Shown here: positions 36,543 to 47,121 of the stretch, in pieces
How the letters are laid out: every line of letters begins with the position of its first letter
Numbering within the stretch: the stretch's first letter is position 1
Source: Panaeolus papilionaceus
Lineage: Eukaryota > Basidiomycota > Agaricomycetes > Agaricales
DNA length: 64,000 bases
Direction: 5' to 3'
Assembly (NCBI GenBank): GCA_015501605.1
Contig: JADNRZ010000010.1
Span: 248,001 to 312,000 of the forward strand
Notes under the pieces: model-generated
Database searches by the model: none
The model's input: only the letters and a program-made list of their open reading frames with translations
What the model was told of the DNA's origin: nothing
Made by a program: the position numbers and the translations under genes

Positions 36543-37949
36543 TCAAAATACTGTCCACGGAGTCATCGAGGTCATAATCAAACAGTCGGATGGGATGAGA
36601 AGGGATGGACTACTAGGCAGAGACTCGGGGGTCCTGGGGGACTGCTGTTCGTCAGATTGCTGTCTTGTGAGTTTGACCGGATGGTGACGCCGACCATGAG
36701 CAGGGTCAATGGATGGAGACTCATGCTGTCGTTTTGAACTGCTAGAGTGCACATCTGTGCGCCCCTTGCGATGGCCAAACTCGTCAGCATCGGGAGTGGG
36801 AAGCCCATTTGCGGGGAAGGTTGACGATGCCGACGATGCCGCTGGATTTCGAGACTGTTCTGACTGGGCCCGAGGATGCTGTAATTCTCCAGAAGCCTCC
36901 ATGCGTCTGCGTCTCGCTAGTTCAGCGATGCGGCTAGCTGTTCCTAGATCGACGCCGAATATGCTTCTGGGAGTGGGTGGAGGTGACTGGGCCGGAGTGG
37001 GCAGTGGATTGCGGCGAGTGAAGGATTGCTGCAAGGGTGTAGATGGTTGAGGTTTGAAAGATTAATCGTCGATAGGTGTAGGAGGCAGCCTAGGAGATTT
37101 GAGGGGAACGTCTGGGGCTGGTGTAGGTGGTGTGATGTCGATGTAAGGTGGGTCAGGTGGCAAAGAAACGGGGGCAGACGATTGCTCTACAGGCTGGACG
37201 ACAATGGGGTTAAATTGGCCCGCAGCTTGCAGATCGATGATATTGTCAAGAAATGATCCAAAGCCAGCGCTAGCTGGGTTGCGTGGTCTTCGAGGTTTTC
37301 TTTTTTCCTCCAAGTAGTCGGCAACAGGCTCTGGTGTCGGCTCAGCCTGCTTATCAGGTACTGCGGGTGGAAGGTTTTCCTCTGCGGGTAACTTCTCTCG
37401 TTCTTCTTCGGCTTCAGGTGGATTCTCTTTGTTGTGCTCCACGAAGCTCTTCACCTCAACATCTTCAACTATCAGCTGTGTCTTCCACCGCTTCCGTGAC
37501 CTCTACTTCTTCCGCTGGATCTACTGTAGCAGCCGCAGCTGGTGATGTGAGACGAGGATCAAGCTCGAACGCGCCAGGGAACTGAGGATCCGACTCCTTG
37601 TGCCGAAGAGGCATAAAATCCTCTTCCACATAGCCGAGTGTTTCTTCTTGCTGCGGTTCTGGAGGGATATCTGGGAGAAATTTGGACGTTTCTATGGTAG
37701 GTCGAAGTGTGGGGTATGCAGAGATTTTATTCCTGGAGGATGATGACCAAAAGTTTCACCGGGATCCCTAGAGTAACGTTTCAAAGATGGGAGAGATCGC
37801 TGTAGCGGGTCTTTGGAGGCTGCCAAATCAGCAGGGTGGATGTATTCTAAGGACTCCTCAGACACGTCGAAATATGCAGGCATCTGAGCATGTCTCCAAG
37901 ACTTTTTGTCTTTTGACTGACTGGTTCCAGTCAAACGTCGAAAAAACAT
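36543..37949 (-). pseudogene. Decayed proline-rich hypothetical gene
   Basis: Four consecutive coding-like segments read in order on the minus strand but in different frames. Segment 1 starts MFFRRLTGTSQSKDKKSW and reaches PGETFGHHPPGIKS. Segment 2, in another frame, reads AYPTLRPTIETSKFLPDIPP, GYVEEDFMPLRHKES, QFPGAFELDPRLTSP and EEVEVTEAVEDTADS. Segment 3, in the third frame, starts EDVEVKSFVEHNKENPP and runs to SPRLPPTPIDD followed by TAA at 37062-37064. Segment 4 continues in the same frame as segment 3 with SFKPQPSTPLQQSFTRRN and SIFGVDLGTASRIAELARRR. Thus there are two frame breaks and one in-frame stop. The composition (Pro, Glu, Ser) suggests a disordered protein of some 450 residues. 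I do not recognise the family; unusual splicing is a less likely explanation. Confidence 0.55.
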
Positions 37950-38353
37950 CTTTACTGGCTTCTTTGTTCGAGTGTGTTAGGGCAAGCACATGAGGTAGGA
38001 TGGCAAGGTTGTAGATTGGATTTGACGCCCAGTGCGCCGACTTGCCATGCCGCAAACCATCGTTGCTACAAAGCCATTTCGGTTTCGGAATTTGGCTGTG
38101 TTCCCAGGTCAACTTAATGTGAGCTGTCTGCATTGCAATCACATTTTAATCCTCGGATACCTACAAGATATAGTTTAAGTTGGGTGCATAATTTTCGGAG
38201 CTTCGAAAAGATATTCCAATTATTCTGCAAATATTTAAGCACGAGACGAGGAATTGCGTATAGCAGAAATGATCGAACCTCAGAAATCTGCAAGTTGACA
38301 TACATAGCGCATCAAACTCACTTGTTTCCTTATCACTCCTTCGGATCCTCCAG
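37950..38353. other. Possible 5' extension of the decayed gene
   Basis: A 94-codon minus-strand frame (38142 to 37858) with SQIPKPKWLCSNDGLRHGK and LALTHSNKEASKDVFSTFDW looks protein-like and overlaps segment 1 of the proline-rich relic in another frame. It may be the shifted N-terminus of the same gene. Nothing else was seen. Confidence 0.3.
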
Positions 38354-38793
38354 CACGTTCACTCCACTGCGCGACAAAGTCTTACCCTTGGGACTTTGAA
38401 GCATTTGCTTCGACTTCGGATACTTTAGAACCTCATTCCTCGAGCCCAGCCAACGAGGCAAAACGAGAGAAAGTAAACTCGAAGACTACAAAAAAATCAG
38501 CGCACCGATGGAAGGAGCACTACAAGGAGTCATACCTATTTACTCCGAAAATAAGCAATATCAATGACCGATGCTTAATCCTACAGTGTATAACGGAAAA
38601 CAGCCAGGAAACCCCAAAGATGGCGTCCGTGTTATCGTAGACCTGGTGCGAGGCGAAGGGCCAGCGGCCATTCACGACGAATCTATGTTCGGGCTCTGAT
38701 TGCGTAAACATCCATAAGGATGCATTACTGGGCACGTTGAAGAGGATCGAGGAATGGACGGATGTTTCGTGTTCCACGGACTTTCGAAAATGA
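38354..38793 (+). pseudogene. SDR dehydrogenase relic 2
   Basis: C-terminal third of an SDR. It reads VLPLGL, a stop, then SICFDFGYFRTSFLEPSQR (the intact copies have ASCIDFGFFRTPIL). A further exon, after an intron-like gap, gives VYNGKQPGNPKDGVRVIVD and LVRGEGPAA, is disrupted by a stop near FGL, and resumes in another frame as KDALLGTLKRIEEWTDVS, ending STDFRK. There is no cofactor or catalytic part. It lies 1.7 kb from the intact SDR gene on the opposite strand. Confidence 0.85.
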
Positions 38794-39596
38794 GACCTGA
38801 GATCGGAGACATCATTCGGGGCCGGTACCAGAACGGGAGGCGCCTCCTATACGTAGTGTAGTAGAGTAATTTGCCAAATGTAACGTTGTTATGTGACTTC
38901 TACCTTGTTCAATAAATCCAACTGGACGTCGAAAGCCCTTCGTTGATTGATATCGTAAGTGACAGATTGAGACAATAAAATTTAGAGTTTTGGAGTAAAT
39001 AGATAGAAGGCGCTTGAATGTCTCAAACCGTCTCACCAGTACTGACATACGTCTCTCCAATTCAATTAAGTGACGCGCCCTTCCTCAATCCCTAAATACC
39101 AATTCAGATAATGAGGGCGTTGTCTGAGCCGCTGTAAGACATGATATTTAAACGCCACCTCCCAATGTTATCCCGACATCTCTCTTCCTTTCCGGGTCTG
39201 TTCTCTTCGTTTGCGACTTGGCCTTCCTCACCTCCCAGTCAATCACCCATGGTATAAACCGTAGCCTCAGACACAGACGCTACTCTGTGTTCGTGGTCAA
39301 GGTATTTTACAATTGGGAGATTGAGTGGGAGATGTTGGGGGCGTCGAGTCCTGGACCCCAGTATTCCTCCGATGTACTGAGTAAAGAGCGCTTGGCGGTC
39401 GTGGCTGATCTTCAACGGGCCTCTCATGCTCTTACTGCACCTGTATTGTTTCGTTGTTTCCTCCTCCTCACTTTTATCCAGTGCTAGCGTGCGATCGAAG
39501 AGACAGCTTTGCATATCTACTAGCAGGTCTTCAAATACAACGACGCTCTGCGCAAAGCGCTAATAGCCACACCTTGGCCCTTACCTTGATCCAGCG

Positions 39597-39604
39597 TATA
39601 TAAA
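39597..39604 (+). promoter_or_regulatory. TATA box before a CT-rich leader
   Basis: TATATAAA followed by about 90 bases rich in C and T and an ATG at 39703 (MASYSNISKAKYLIRS). The frame closes after 22 codons. Confidence 0.35.
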
Positions 39605-40183
39605 CACCTCCTCTGGCCCATTCCCCCAACACCCTCTTCCTTCCCTAGCTCTTTCAACTTGCGAGAATACCGCTGATCAGCCACCTAGCGCCTCTCTGAC
39701 CCATGGCTTCTTACTCCAACATCTCAAAAGCGAAATATTTAATCCGCAGCGTTGCGTTACGAAGCAAATGAAATGAGACGAGGTGGTTGTGAAGGGAAAC
39801 ATTGTCATAGGTCCGTGAACAGACCCTACGATGGCCCTGTTAATTCTTCTTCGAAGGTCACTCCTCCCACCATTTCATTCTTGACATCTTGTCTTCTTAG
39901 CATTTGACTTGTCCCTCCGATCTCGGTGCCGCATTGTGTTAACGTGGTGCACAGTAAGTGTTACAAAACGACGTCACTCATGCCGTAAAAGTCTCGGTTG
40001 GCGCTTCGATCGCCTTAGCAGTGTTGTGCATTTGTTGTGGGTATAGAGTAAACTATAAGATAACGGCAAAGTGGCCAGAGCAAAAAATGCCTGAGGGTCA
40101 TGCTCAATACGCAAGCCTTTCATTTAGGATAGTGCACAAGGCGCTTAAATGCTGTGGCCCGTCCTCACATCCTCGTAGAAACG

Positions 40184-40189
40184 TATAAA
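40184..40189 (+). promoter_or_regulatory. TATA box before a CT-rich leader and small ORF
   Basis: TATAAA is followed by a CT-rich leader and an ATG at 40269. The 64-codon frame 40269-40463 reads MPTSQPFHALDVKSHSY and LSYLRWFADASMLG. No family is recognised; it may be a small gene or a remnant. Confidence 0.3.
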
Positions 40190-40515
40190 GACTCGACGCA
40201 TCTGCGGTTGTTTTCATCCCCAAACACCCTCCTCCTGCTCAGTGCCTGCTGTCTTCAGCTATCACCAGATGCCAACTTCACAGCCCTTCCATGCTCTCGA
40301 TGTCAAGAGCCACTCGTACAGCGCCGTGTTATACTACATGAGCGCTTTCAGGGGAGAGAATGGAAGAGGTTGTATCTTGAGTTATCTTCGTTGGTTTGCT
40401 GATGCCAGCATGCTGGGACGCCGTTCTATTCTACCCTACTACATGCTTCATCTTACATGCTAAATGCCAATTTCACCTACTAACATATTACTATTACTGA
40501 TAAGCATTTCTCAAC

Positions 40516-41771
40516 CTACTTCGTTTCAAAATCCGTGGAAAACGACACATCCTTCCACTCCTCCAGGCCTTTCAAAGTCTCCTCCAGCACTCCCTTCGAC
40601 ATCATATACGAATCACTCCCAAGGCTAAGTCTCGTCGGGAACGGCCTGTTCGCTGCAACACCTTCGCCTCGAACGATGTCCACGACGACTCGGGCGCCTG
40701 CTTTGGGGTCTCCTGGTTGATTGCCGCTGTATTCTAGTTGTAGTAGGGAATAAAGTAGAAGGTGCATCGATGAGATGAATGTTTTGTGTTGAACCGAATG
40801 CGATGATGTGCGTACATACTTTGCATCTGTGCTTCGACGCCCTCCGCAATCTCCTGGTAATCAGCGATGCGCACGACCTTGGGTGCCCGTTTTCCTGCCG
40901 CGAGCACGCGGGTGCGGAAGAATCCGAAATCGATGCATGTCGTTCGTAAGCCGAGATGCTTGATTTCATCGTGCATTGTTTGTGAGATTGCTGTGTTAAT
41001 GTTATTATGAGAAGTTGAGATTTGATTCGACTCAGTCGTCATGAGCTGAAGAGAGGACGTACATCGAATCGCCCATTTTGTTGAGCCGTAGATAGCGGTT
41101 GCTGGTGACCAGCTATCAAGTAAAGGACGAATGAGTGAAAGTGAATTCTATTCAGAGAAAAGGCAATAGGACTCACACATAGCCATACACCGACCCAGCA
41201 AAAACAATTGTCCCCGTCTTCCTTTCCCTCATATAGGGCAAAAACGCCCTCGAAACATTCATAACTCCAAACACATTGGTACTACCCCAACGAAACCAGC
41301 ATCAATTCACCATTCTCCACAAACGAGCGAAGCCAGACGAGAGAGAGAGGGAAACTTACTTATACTGATTAAAAGCCTCCTCAGGCGTAACCTCCTCAAC
41401 CGTCCCACTCTGTAAATACCCTGCATTATTAACCAACACATCCACTCTTCCATATATCCCCACAGCCTCTTCCGCCACTCCCCGCAACGTCTCCATGGGT
41501 GCTGTCACATCCAGTTCAAGAATGTTCGCTCCATGGGCTTTGAGCTCGTCCATAGCACTTGAGTCGAGGGACGATGCGCGTGTGGTTGCGATAACTTTGT
41601 CGCCTCGGTTGAGTGCTTCGATGGCGAGTTGATATCCCAGGCCAGAGCTGTGTGTATAGTGATGATGATAACGAGTTCCATTCGTTGTGAGCAAAGTTTT
41701 ATTTGAAGTTGGGAGATGGAAAAGACGTACGATGTCCCTGTGATCAACCACACTAGGATGTTCTGCATCAT
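40516..41771 (-). CDS. Classical short-chain dehydrogenase/reductase (SDR copy 2)
   Basis: NAD(P)-dependent oxidoreductase, paralogue of the gene at 2.4-3.6 kb with the same six-exon plan. Start MMQNILVWLITGTS, then the cofactor motif completed by SGLGYQLAIEALNRGDKV. VDVLVNNAGYLQSGTVEEV and TNVFGVMNVSRAFLPYMRER follow. The catalytic Ser is in VFAGSVYGYV and the YxxxK motif in AIYGSTKWAI. Then LRTTCIDFGFFRTRVLAAGK, and the C-terminal exon YSGNQPGDPKAGARVVVD with LEETLKGLEEWKD, ending STDFETK. All key residues are present; about 290 residues. The substrate is unknown. Its 3' end lies close to the small plus-strand ORF at 40269-40463 and the two converge. Confidence 0.92.
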
Positions 41772-42838
41772 ATTTGAGGTTTCTTTTATCTTGAAGATTG
41801 GGGATGAATTGGATAAACGAACGCCAGTCTTGATGTTAAGTGAAGAATTTTGAAAATGAGGGGGGTGTAAGAATTGAAGATTTTCGGTAGCTGTATTTTC
41901 TGTTTTTATTTATTATTTTCCTACGGGCGTCGCGATGCCGCACGCTGCTCCGCTTAGTTTGTGTGGTTCTATTTCTTGTATTTCTTGTTCGTATTATAGA
42001 ATTACCGCGGTTGCTGATTAAAATACGTATATAAGTGAATACTTTTTGTATTATACACTCATCCGGCTGCCTCTCTAGAGTCCCCAACGGTCAAACGATT
42101 TCCATCGCGCTTTTCTGCTTTGTACGCGCGCGAGATTTTCTTTTGGTCTTTCAACAGAAGGGTGGGGGAGGGTGCGCGAAGAACGGTGTCGTTGGTAAAG
42201 ATGAAAGCAATGGCTTGACGTGCGTCATCCTAAATAGATTTTAGAGCGACTGTGGCAGGCAGGTTTTAATTTCAGGCGGATCTAAAACGCTGTGGGGTCG
42301 AGTACTGATACTAATCAACGCTTGATTGATCAAATGGAAGTGCGTCAGCGAAGAGGCTTCTAATTCAAATGACGTAATGAACAAGGTGGATGGGAATTTG
42401 GATGCATAGGATTGTGAGCGCCTGTCCAGCGTGCGACCTGGTTCGCGTCGATCATATTCTCGTTTTGATAACTATGATGCAGTGAAGTAATACATATATG
42501 ACTCAGATCCTACAATTATGAATGGATATAAAAGAAATTCTTATTGTAGGGGCTTCATTAGGCTGTCAGCTCGCACAAGTCAATTGTACCCAATGTCCAC
42601 TCAACTCCCATTTTCGTCTTCATCCCCCTCAAATTCGCATGCCTCCGTTGACTCTCGAGTCTCCGTATTGTCCCCTTTGTCTCTACATGACATTGTAGAG
42701 CAAGACCAACAACTTGCACACTTCAGCACATCAATGCATCCTAACACCCTAAAACCCCAGCACCTCTACAACTTGTGTACTCTACATCCCATTGACCCTC
42801 TCTTTCCCTTTCCTTTCCAAGCCTGTGAAAACGAAAAA
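41772..42838. other. Intergenic region, 1 kb
   Basis: Upstream region of SDR copy 2. A plus-strand frame of 107 codons (42518-42841) is Ser/Pro-rich and has no family signal. No other gene was seen. Confidence 0.45.
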
Positions 42839-42865
42839 TGAAACACTTTAAATTTTAAAATGAAC
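42839..42865. repeat. 27-bp AT-rich repeat end (copy 1)
   Basis: A 27-base sequence starting TGAAACACTTTAAATTTTAA is found again, exactly, as its reverse complement at 51525-51551. It borders the seven-span relic on its left side. Confidence 0.6.
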
Positions 42866-42945
42866 GTGAACGTGAAAGGGATAGTGTAAAACTTCTGATA
42901 ATCGACCTCTCGGCCTCGTCGCTTTGTTAGCTCAGCGGTTGGTGA

Positions 42946-43105
42946 GAGTCGAGAGTCTTGAAGGAGGGCACGAGGGAACGCTGGGAGGTAGTCACCAAAT
43001 ACTATCGTCCTAAAGCCAGTTCGAATGTTTCGGTCCATGTTTGTGTTATCCATAAGTTTCACGTAACAGCCAGTAGAACAAGGGTGACGCTAGTCGGGGT
43101 GGGTA
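42946..43105 (-). pseudogene. Relic of the seven-span membrane protein family
   Basis: A fragment of the long exon of the family found intact at 12.2, 14.1 and 59.7 kb. It reads SVTLVLLAVT, then TGA where the intact copies have Trp (VSWKLM), and after a one-base shift MKLMDNTNMDRNIRTGF and FGDYLPAFPRALLQDSRL. The closest intact copy is C (60.2-60.6 kb), which has TDRNIRTGFRMLIFGDY. The other exons of the gene are missing. Confidence 0.87.
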
Positions 43106-44673
43106 TGCTGCGAGTCCGAATCGGCTATTACAGTGGTGAACAGGAAGCTGCATGCATGAATTGCAGGTGTTTACGTTTACTATGTATCGTTGACTATGTT
43201 ATCAGCGAGGTATTATCCATTGGCACTATCCAGATTTACGTTTTATAATTATGACATACTCGCTCAGCTTTTGACTCTCGGAAAGAGCTCAAAGACGGTG
43301 CACTGAAAATTAAAATTACATTTTTCCATTTGCACCTTCCTCTCAGTCCTGCCTAACTCCTAAGCGAAGCTAAGCGCTCATCATTGCACCCTCCCCAACC
43401 CCTCGCTCGCTCTTGCCACTCCATCATCATACAACGTAGTAAAACATAATCGATATCATTCAGAATCGAATCGAATCGAATCGAATACAACCATAAAACT
43501 AACTACTAACTAACTACTCAAAATCAAAATCAAAACACAAACTCACTACATACTCATAAAAATCGGGGAAAAAGAAAGATTACACTACAAAGTACTTTTC
43601 ATCACTCACAAGTAATGAGTGCATCAAATACGATTCATATGAATCGCTAAAATCAAAGGTCGGAATACAGAAATCAAGGGTGAAAGAAAGAAAAAACATG
43701 AAAACAAAACAAGAAATGGTGGTCCCAAGACCTTCTATACCCCTCGCCTCGCGACGAGGAGATGCGATGCATTATATGCATTGATGGATGATATGCGGGT
43801 ATGCATGGATGTATGCGCGTGCGTTGTGCGTTGATATGCGGTGCGTGCGTGGGTGCGTGGGTGATGCGATATGCAAGAATAGATGAGATATTGAAGATGA
43901 AGATAAAGAAATCGAAATCGATGCTTTTGATGATTTATTTTTGGATATTTTCGTTTTGAACACACGTGGTCGAAAGCGTGGCGTCGTAGGTGTCGAAGGA
44001 CACATGGAGAGAAGCGATGTGTGGTACACCAATGCAGATTCACGTATGGTGCGCCAACATGAGGCGAGTGCTGGCACTGGTGTTGGAATGAGGAAAGGAG
44101 GCGATGAGGGTAAGCGACGTCAAGCGTCACATTATTTAGCGATATCGATAAAACGAGTCATTGTTGAAGATGATCGATGAGGGCTGGCATAAGGTTGATG
44201 AAGGAGATGAAGACAAGCGAGATGAATCATGAGAGAGAGATAAGATGAGAGATATGGGTGAGGAGATGAAAGAAATTGATGACGGAATAGAATGAATGCA
44301 TAGATGACGAAATTCAAAAATTTGAATGGATCATAAAGAGACGAGAAAATGGAACGCGGGATTAAACAGAATCTAAAGCAAACCGAAACCGAACCAAAAA
44401 TACAGTCGTACAAGACTAAACAAAAGAAAAAGAATGCATAAAGTTGTCGAAACACAGGATACAATTGAGACGAAAAAAAAGAAATCAAGAAACTCTATAT
44501 TCCAAAAACACAAAAAAGCAGGTATGAACAAGAAGGGGGTATTAAACGAGTATAACAAGCACGAGAGAGGAAAGACGATACAAAACAGAAATCAAGAAAA
44601 TCAAAAAAGAGAAGATTTTTTAGCGCATACACACACATCACACCCTCCACCTTCACCTCAAACAGGGGTCACC
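43106..44673. other. Intergenic region with simple repeats
   Basis: Contains a short (GAATC)n array, further ACTAAC- and AAAATC-type runs, and a TGCG/TATGCG-rich stretch near 43.8 kb. It is the 3' flank of the large low-complexity gene. The open frames here are products of these biased sequences. Confidence 0.5.
43463..43486. repeat. (GAATC)n microsatellite
   Basis: Four perfect GAATC units followed by a partial one. Confidence 0.85.
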
Positions 44674-47121
44674 TTACCTCCTCACCCCCGGCGGCAACCA
44701 CCTCTCCTGCCCACTCTTCTTCGGCGTACCCATCACCTGCGTTCCCCCACCGCTTGCATTCCCACTCGACAGCAACATCCCACCACCACCAAACGGCAAC
44801 CCCTTGAACGTCGTCCCCACAGGCGACGTAGCAGCGCTACTTGCATTACTACTCGTCGTGGACGCAGACGCGCTCTGCGAGTGAATGTGCAGGGAGTGTT
44901 GGTTCTTTGGGTGGAGAGTATAAAACGGCGAACTCGTCGCACCCGTGCTCGTCGTGGTGGTGCTCGCCGTCGATGTGGTGCCAGATGAGGTGTTGGTAGA
45001 AGAAGCAGACGAGGACGACGTCCCCAACGCACTAAACGTCTTAAACTGCGGCTTCGCAGGACTCGAATGCGCACTGCCCCCATACACACTCGTACTCGGC
45101 GTGCTCACACCACTCGCACTGCTGGCGCTACTTGCGCTGGCATACCCCGGTGCGCTGCCGCCCCCTGCGTAGCCCCCATAGGGCGAGGGGGAGCCGTACG
45201 TGCCGTACCCCCCATACGAGGATGTGTACCCGCCATAGCCTGCGTAGGAGTGATGCGAGGCATAAGATGGCGCATACGGGGTTTTGGTAGTCGGGTACGC
45301 GAAGGGCGCAGGTGAAGCCGCGCGCGATGAGTGAGACGTCGACGTCGAGATCGACGGACTACGACTCGTATACGCAGGCGAGCTCGACCTCACCAGCGCC
45401 CTCGTCTGCCTCACATCCGAATCACTAAGCGGGTACTCCTTGCCCTTGTCCTTCCCCGCATCCTTCTTGACTACCGCACCCTCAGAAACCGCCTCCGACA
45501 CGGACGTATCAGAAAGCACCCCATCCTCCTTATCCTTCTTCTTCCTCTCCCTAATCCCCTCCGCCCTTCTCCTAAACTCATCCTGAATCCTCTTCTGATT
45601 CTCCGCTCTCAGCTGTGCCTGCAACCTCTCAAAACTATCCTCGCTGAACCCCCCATTCGGGTTGCTGCTCAGTGGCACCAAAGGGAGATTAAGGTACGAC
45701 GTCCTTAACCTCAATGCTGTACGAATATCCGCCTCGTCCGGGTCGACGTCTTTGAGATCGATGGACGGAGCACGCGCGCGGCGTACAGCACGAGAGGTGT
45801 CTTCCCGGTCCGTATCGAATCCACCTTCCCCGCCCTCGCTCATGACACCACTACTCTCATACCCGCTCTCCCCGCCCACTTCCTCCTGCTCGCCATCCAA
45901 AGGCGGGCTATGCGACGGTGAGTGCTGGTACGGTGCCGGACTCGGCGTGGACGCAGCCACATGTGCGAGGCGCGCCTGATTGCGGCGGTAGATCTCGTTG
46001 AGCATATCGAGCTGATCATCCACACCCCCTCTCTGTCCTTCTCCTTGAGCGTGGTCGCCCTCGACAGCCCTCCCCTTCCCCTTTTGAGCTCCGCTCAACC
46101 TCATACCGCCCATCTTACTCGTAACGCTCTCCTCATCATCACTCTCCTCATTATCCTCACTATCCCCATCACTCCCCTCCTCCCCACTCTCACTCTCATC
46201 CTCATCGTCGTCATTATCATCAACCACCCCCGCTCCTTTAAGGGTGGCTCTCACACCCTCCCCGTTGAACCCTCCCCCAAGCTGACTACGGGCGACAGCC
46301 TCCCTCTCCAGTTCCGCTTGGAGTGTGGACGCAGCGTGCATCTGCAACTGCTGGATGGTGGCGTTGTACTGCAGCTCCAACTGATAGAGCAACGCAGCGG
46401 GGGACTGCAGCCGCAGGAGATCCATCCCCGAAAGCGCATTGGCGGGGGTGGATGATGCGAGTGGGAGAGAGGAGAGGTTGGGTGACATCAGAGGGAGAAG
46501 ACTCGGCAGAGGGGTGTTGGGCACGCCCGCGCCAGGCATGGGGGTGACGGGGACGTGGAAGGGTGCGAACGAAGAAGGCGGGCTCTGGGTCCTCAGCAGC
46601 GGACTACCCACTGCCTTCTGCTGCTGCCCCTGCCCCTCCTGTTGCTGCCCCTGTTGCGCTTGCGCTTGCTGCTGCGCCACCAACCCCTGCAACCCAGCCA
46701 GTTGTGCCTGCTGAGCCTGATGAAACCCAGCCAGCTGTTTCTGATAATTCGCATGCGCTTCTTGAAGCTGCTGATCCAGCTGTTGCATCACCCGCATCTG
46801 GAGCGAGGTTTGCCACGCTGACGAGGCCTCGGAGGCACGCTCGGGCGCGGGGGTGGGCGGGATGGCGGTGTCGGGGAATGCGTGCATTTGCGAGGAGTGT
46901 GGGTTGGAAAGGGGGTTGGCGATGTGTGAGAGGGAGGAGGTGGTGAGGAGGGGGTTGTGGCTTGTACTGTGCGCGATGGACTCTGGTGCGCTGCTGCCTG
47001 AACCTGAACCGTTGGAGAGGGGAAGGGAGTGCGAACGCGAGAGGTGGGAAGGGGCATGTGGGTGATATGAGTTGGTGTGATGCTGGTGTTGGTGTTGGGA
47101 GTAGTGTAGGTGAGATGACAT
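44674..47121 (-). CDS. Large low-complexity, mostly disordered protein (single exon, 815 codons)
   Basis: One long uninterrupted frame in a GC-rich block, unlike the intron-rich neighbours. The N-terminus MSSHLHYSQHQHQHHTNSYH is His/Gln/Ser-rich. A Gln-rich, probably coiled-coil segment follows (MRVMQQLDQQLQEAHANYQ, QAQLAGLQGLVAQQQAQAQQ), then a helical part (LLYQLELQYNATIQQLQMH), an acidic tract (VDDNDDDEDESESGEEGSDG) and a charged helix (FERLQAQLRAENQKRIQDEF). The end is rich in Ser, Tyr and Gly (YAGYGGYTSSYGGYGTYG) and closes PPGVRR. No catalytic domain or known DNA-binding motif is visible. The make-up would fit a transcription cofactor, RNA-binding or scaffold protein, but that is inference. 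The long upstream and downstream gaps may hold long untranslated regions. Confidence 0.8.
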   Translation of the reverse strand: MSSHLHYSQHQHQHHTNSYHPHAPSHLSRSHSLPLSNGSGSGSSAPESIAHSTSHNPLLTTSSLSHIANPLSNPHSSQMHAFPDTAIPPTPAPERASEASSAWQTSLQMRVMQQLDQQLQEAHANYQKQLAGFHQAQQAQLAGLQGLVAQQQAQAQQGQQQEGQGQQQKAVGSPLLRTQSPPSSFAPFHVPVTPMPGAGVPNTPLPSLLPLMSPNLSSLPLASSTPANALSGMDLLRLQSPAALLYQLELQYNATIQQLQMHAASTLQAELEREAVARSQLGGGFNGEGVRATLKGAGVVDDNDDDEDESESGEEGSDGDSEDNEESDDEESVTSKMGGMRLSGAQKGKGRAVEGDHAQGEGQRGGVDDQLDMLNEIYRRNQARLAHVAASTPSPAPYQHSPSHSPPLDGEQEEVGGESGYESSGVMSEGGEGGFDTDREDTSRAVRRARAPSIDLKDVDPDEADIRTALRLRTSYLNLPLVPLSSNPNGGFSEDSFERLQAQLRAENQKRIQDEFRRRAEGIRERKKKDKEDGVLSDTSVSEAVSEGAVVKKDAGKDKGKEYPLSDSDVRQTRALVRSSSPAYTSRSPSISTSTSHSSRAASPAPFAYPTTKTPYAPSYASHHSYAGYGGYTSSYGGYGTYGSPSPYGGYAGGGSAPGYASASSASSASGVSTPSTSVYGGSAHSSPAKPQFKTFSALGTSSSSASSTNTSSGTTSTASTTTTSTGATSSPFYTLHPKNQHSLHIHSQSASASTTSSNASSAATSPVGTTFKGLPFGGGGMLLSSGNASGGGTQVMGTPKKSGQERWLPPGVRR

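Larger units (their letters stand above)
38794..40515. other. Region with two promoter-like leaders but no gene body
   Basis: Two TATA boxes (39597-39604 and 40184-40189) are each followed by a pyrimidine-rich leader and an ATG, but only short frames follow: 22 codons from 39703 and 64 codons from 40269. I see no other gene. Confidence 0.4.

Noticed and set aside
42920..43030. tRNA-like pieces (TAGCTCAGCGGTTGGTGAGAG and a GTTCGAAT loop)
   Set aside because: No acceptor or anticodon stem can be formed, and the GTTCGAAT part is explained by the NIRTGF codons of the seven-span relic.
43735..44130. 131-codon minus-strand frame rich in His, Thr and Arg
   Set aside because: It arises from a TGCG/TATGCG-rich simple-sequence stretch.
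45922..46946. Several long plus-strand frames
   Set aside because: They are shadows of the GC-rich 815-codon gene on the minus strand.
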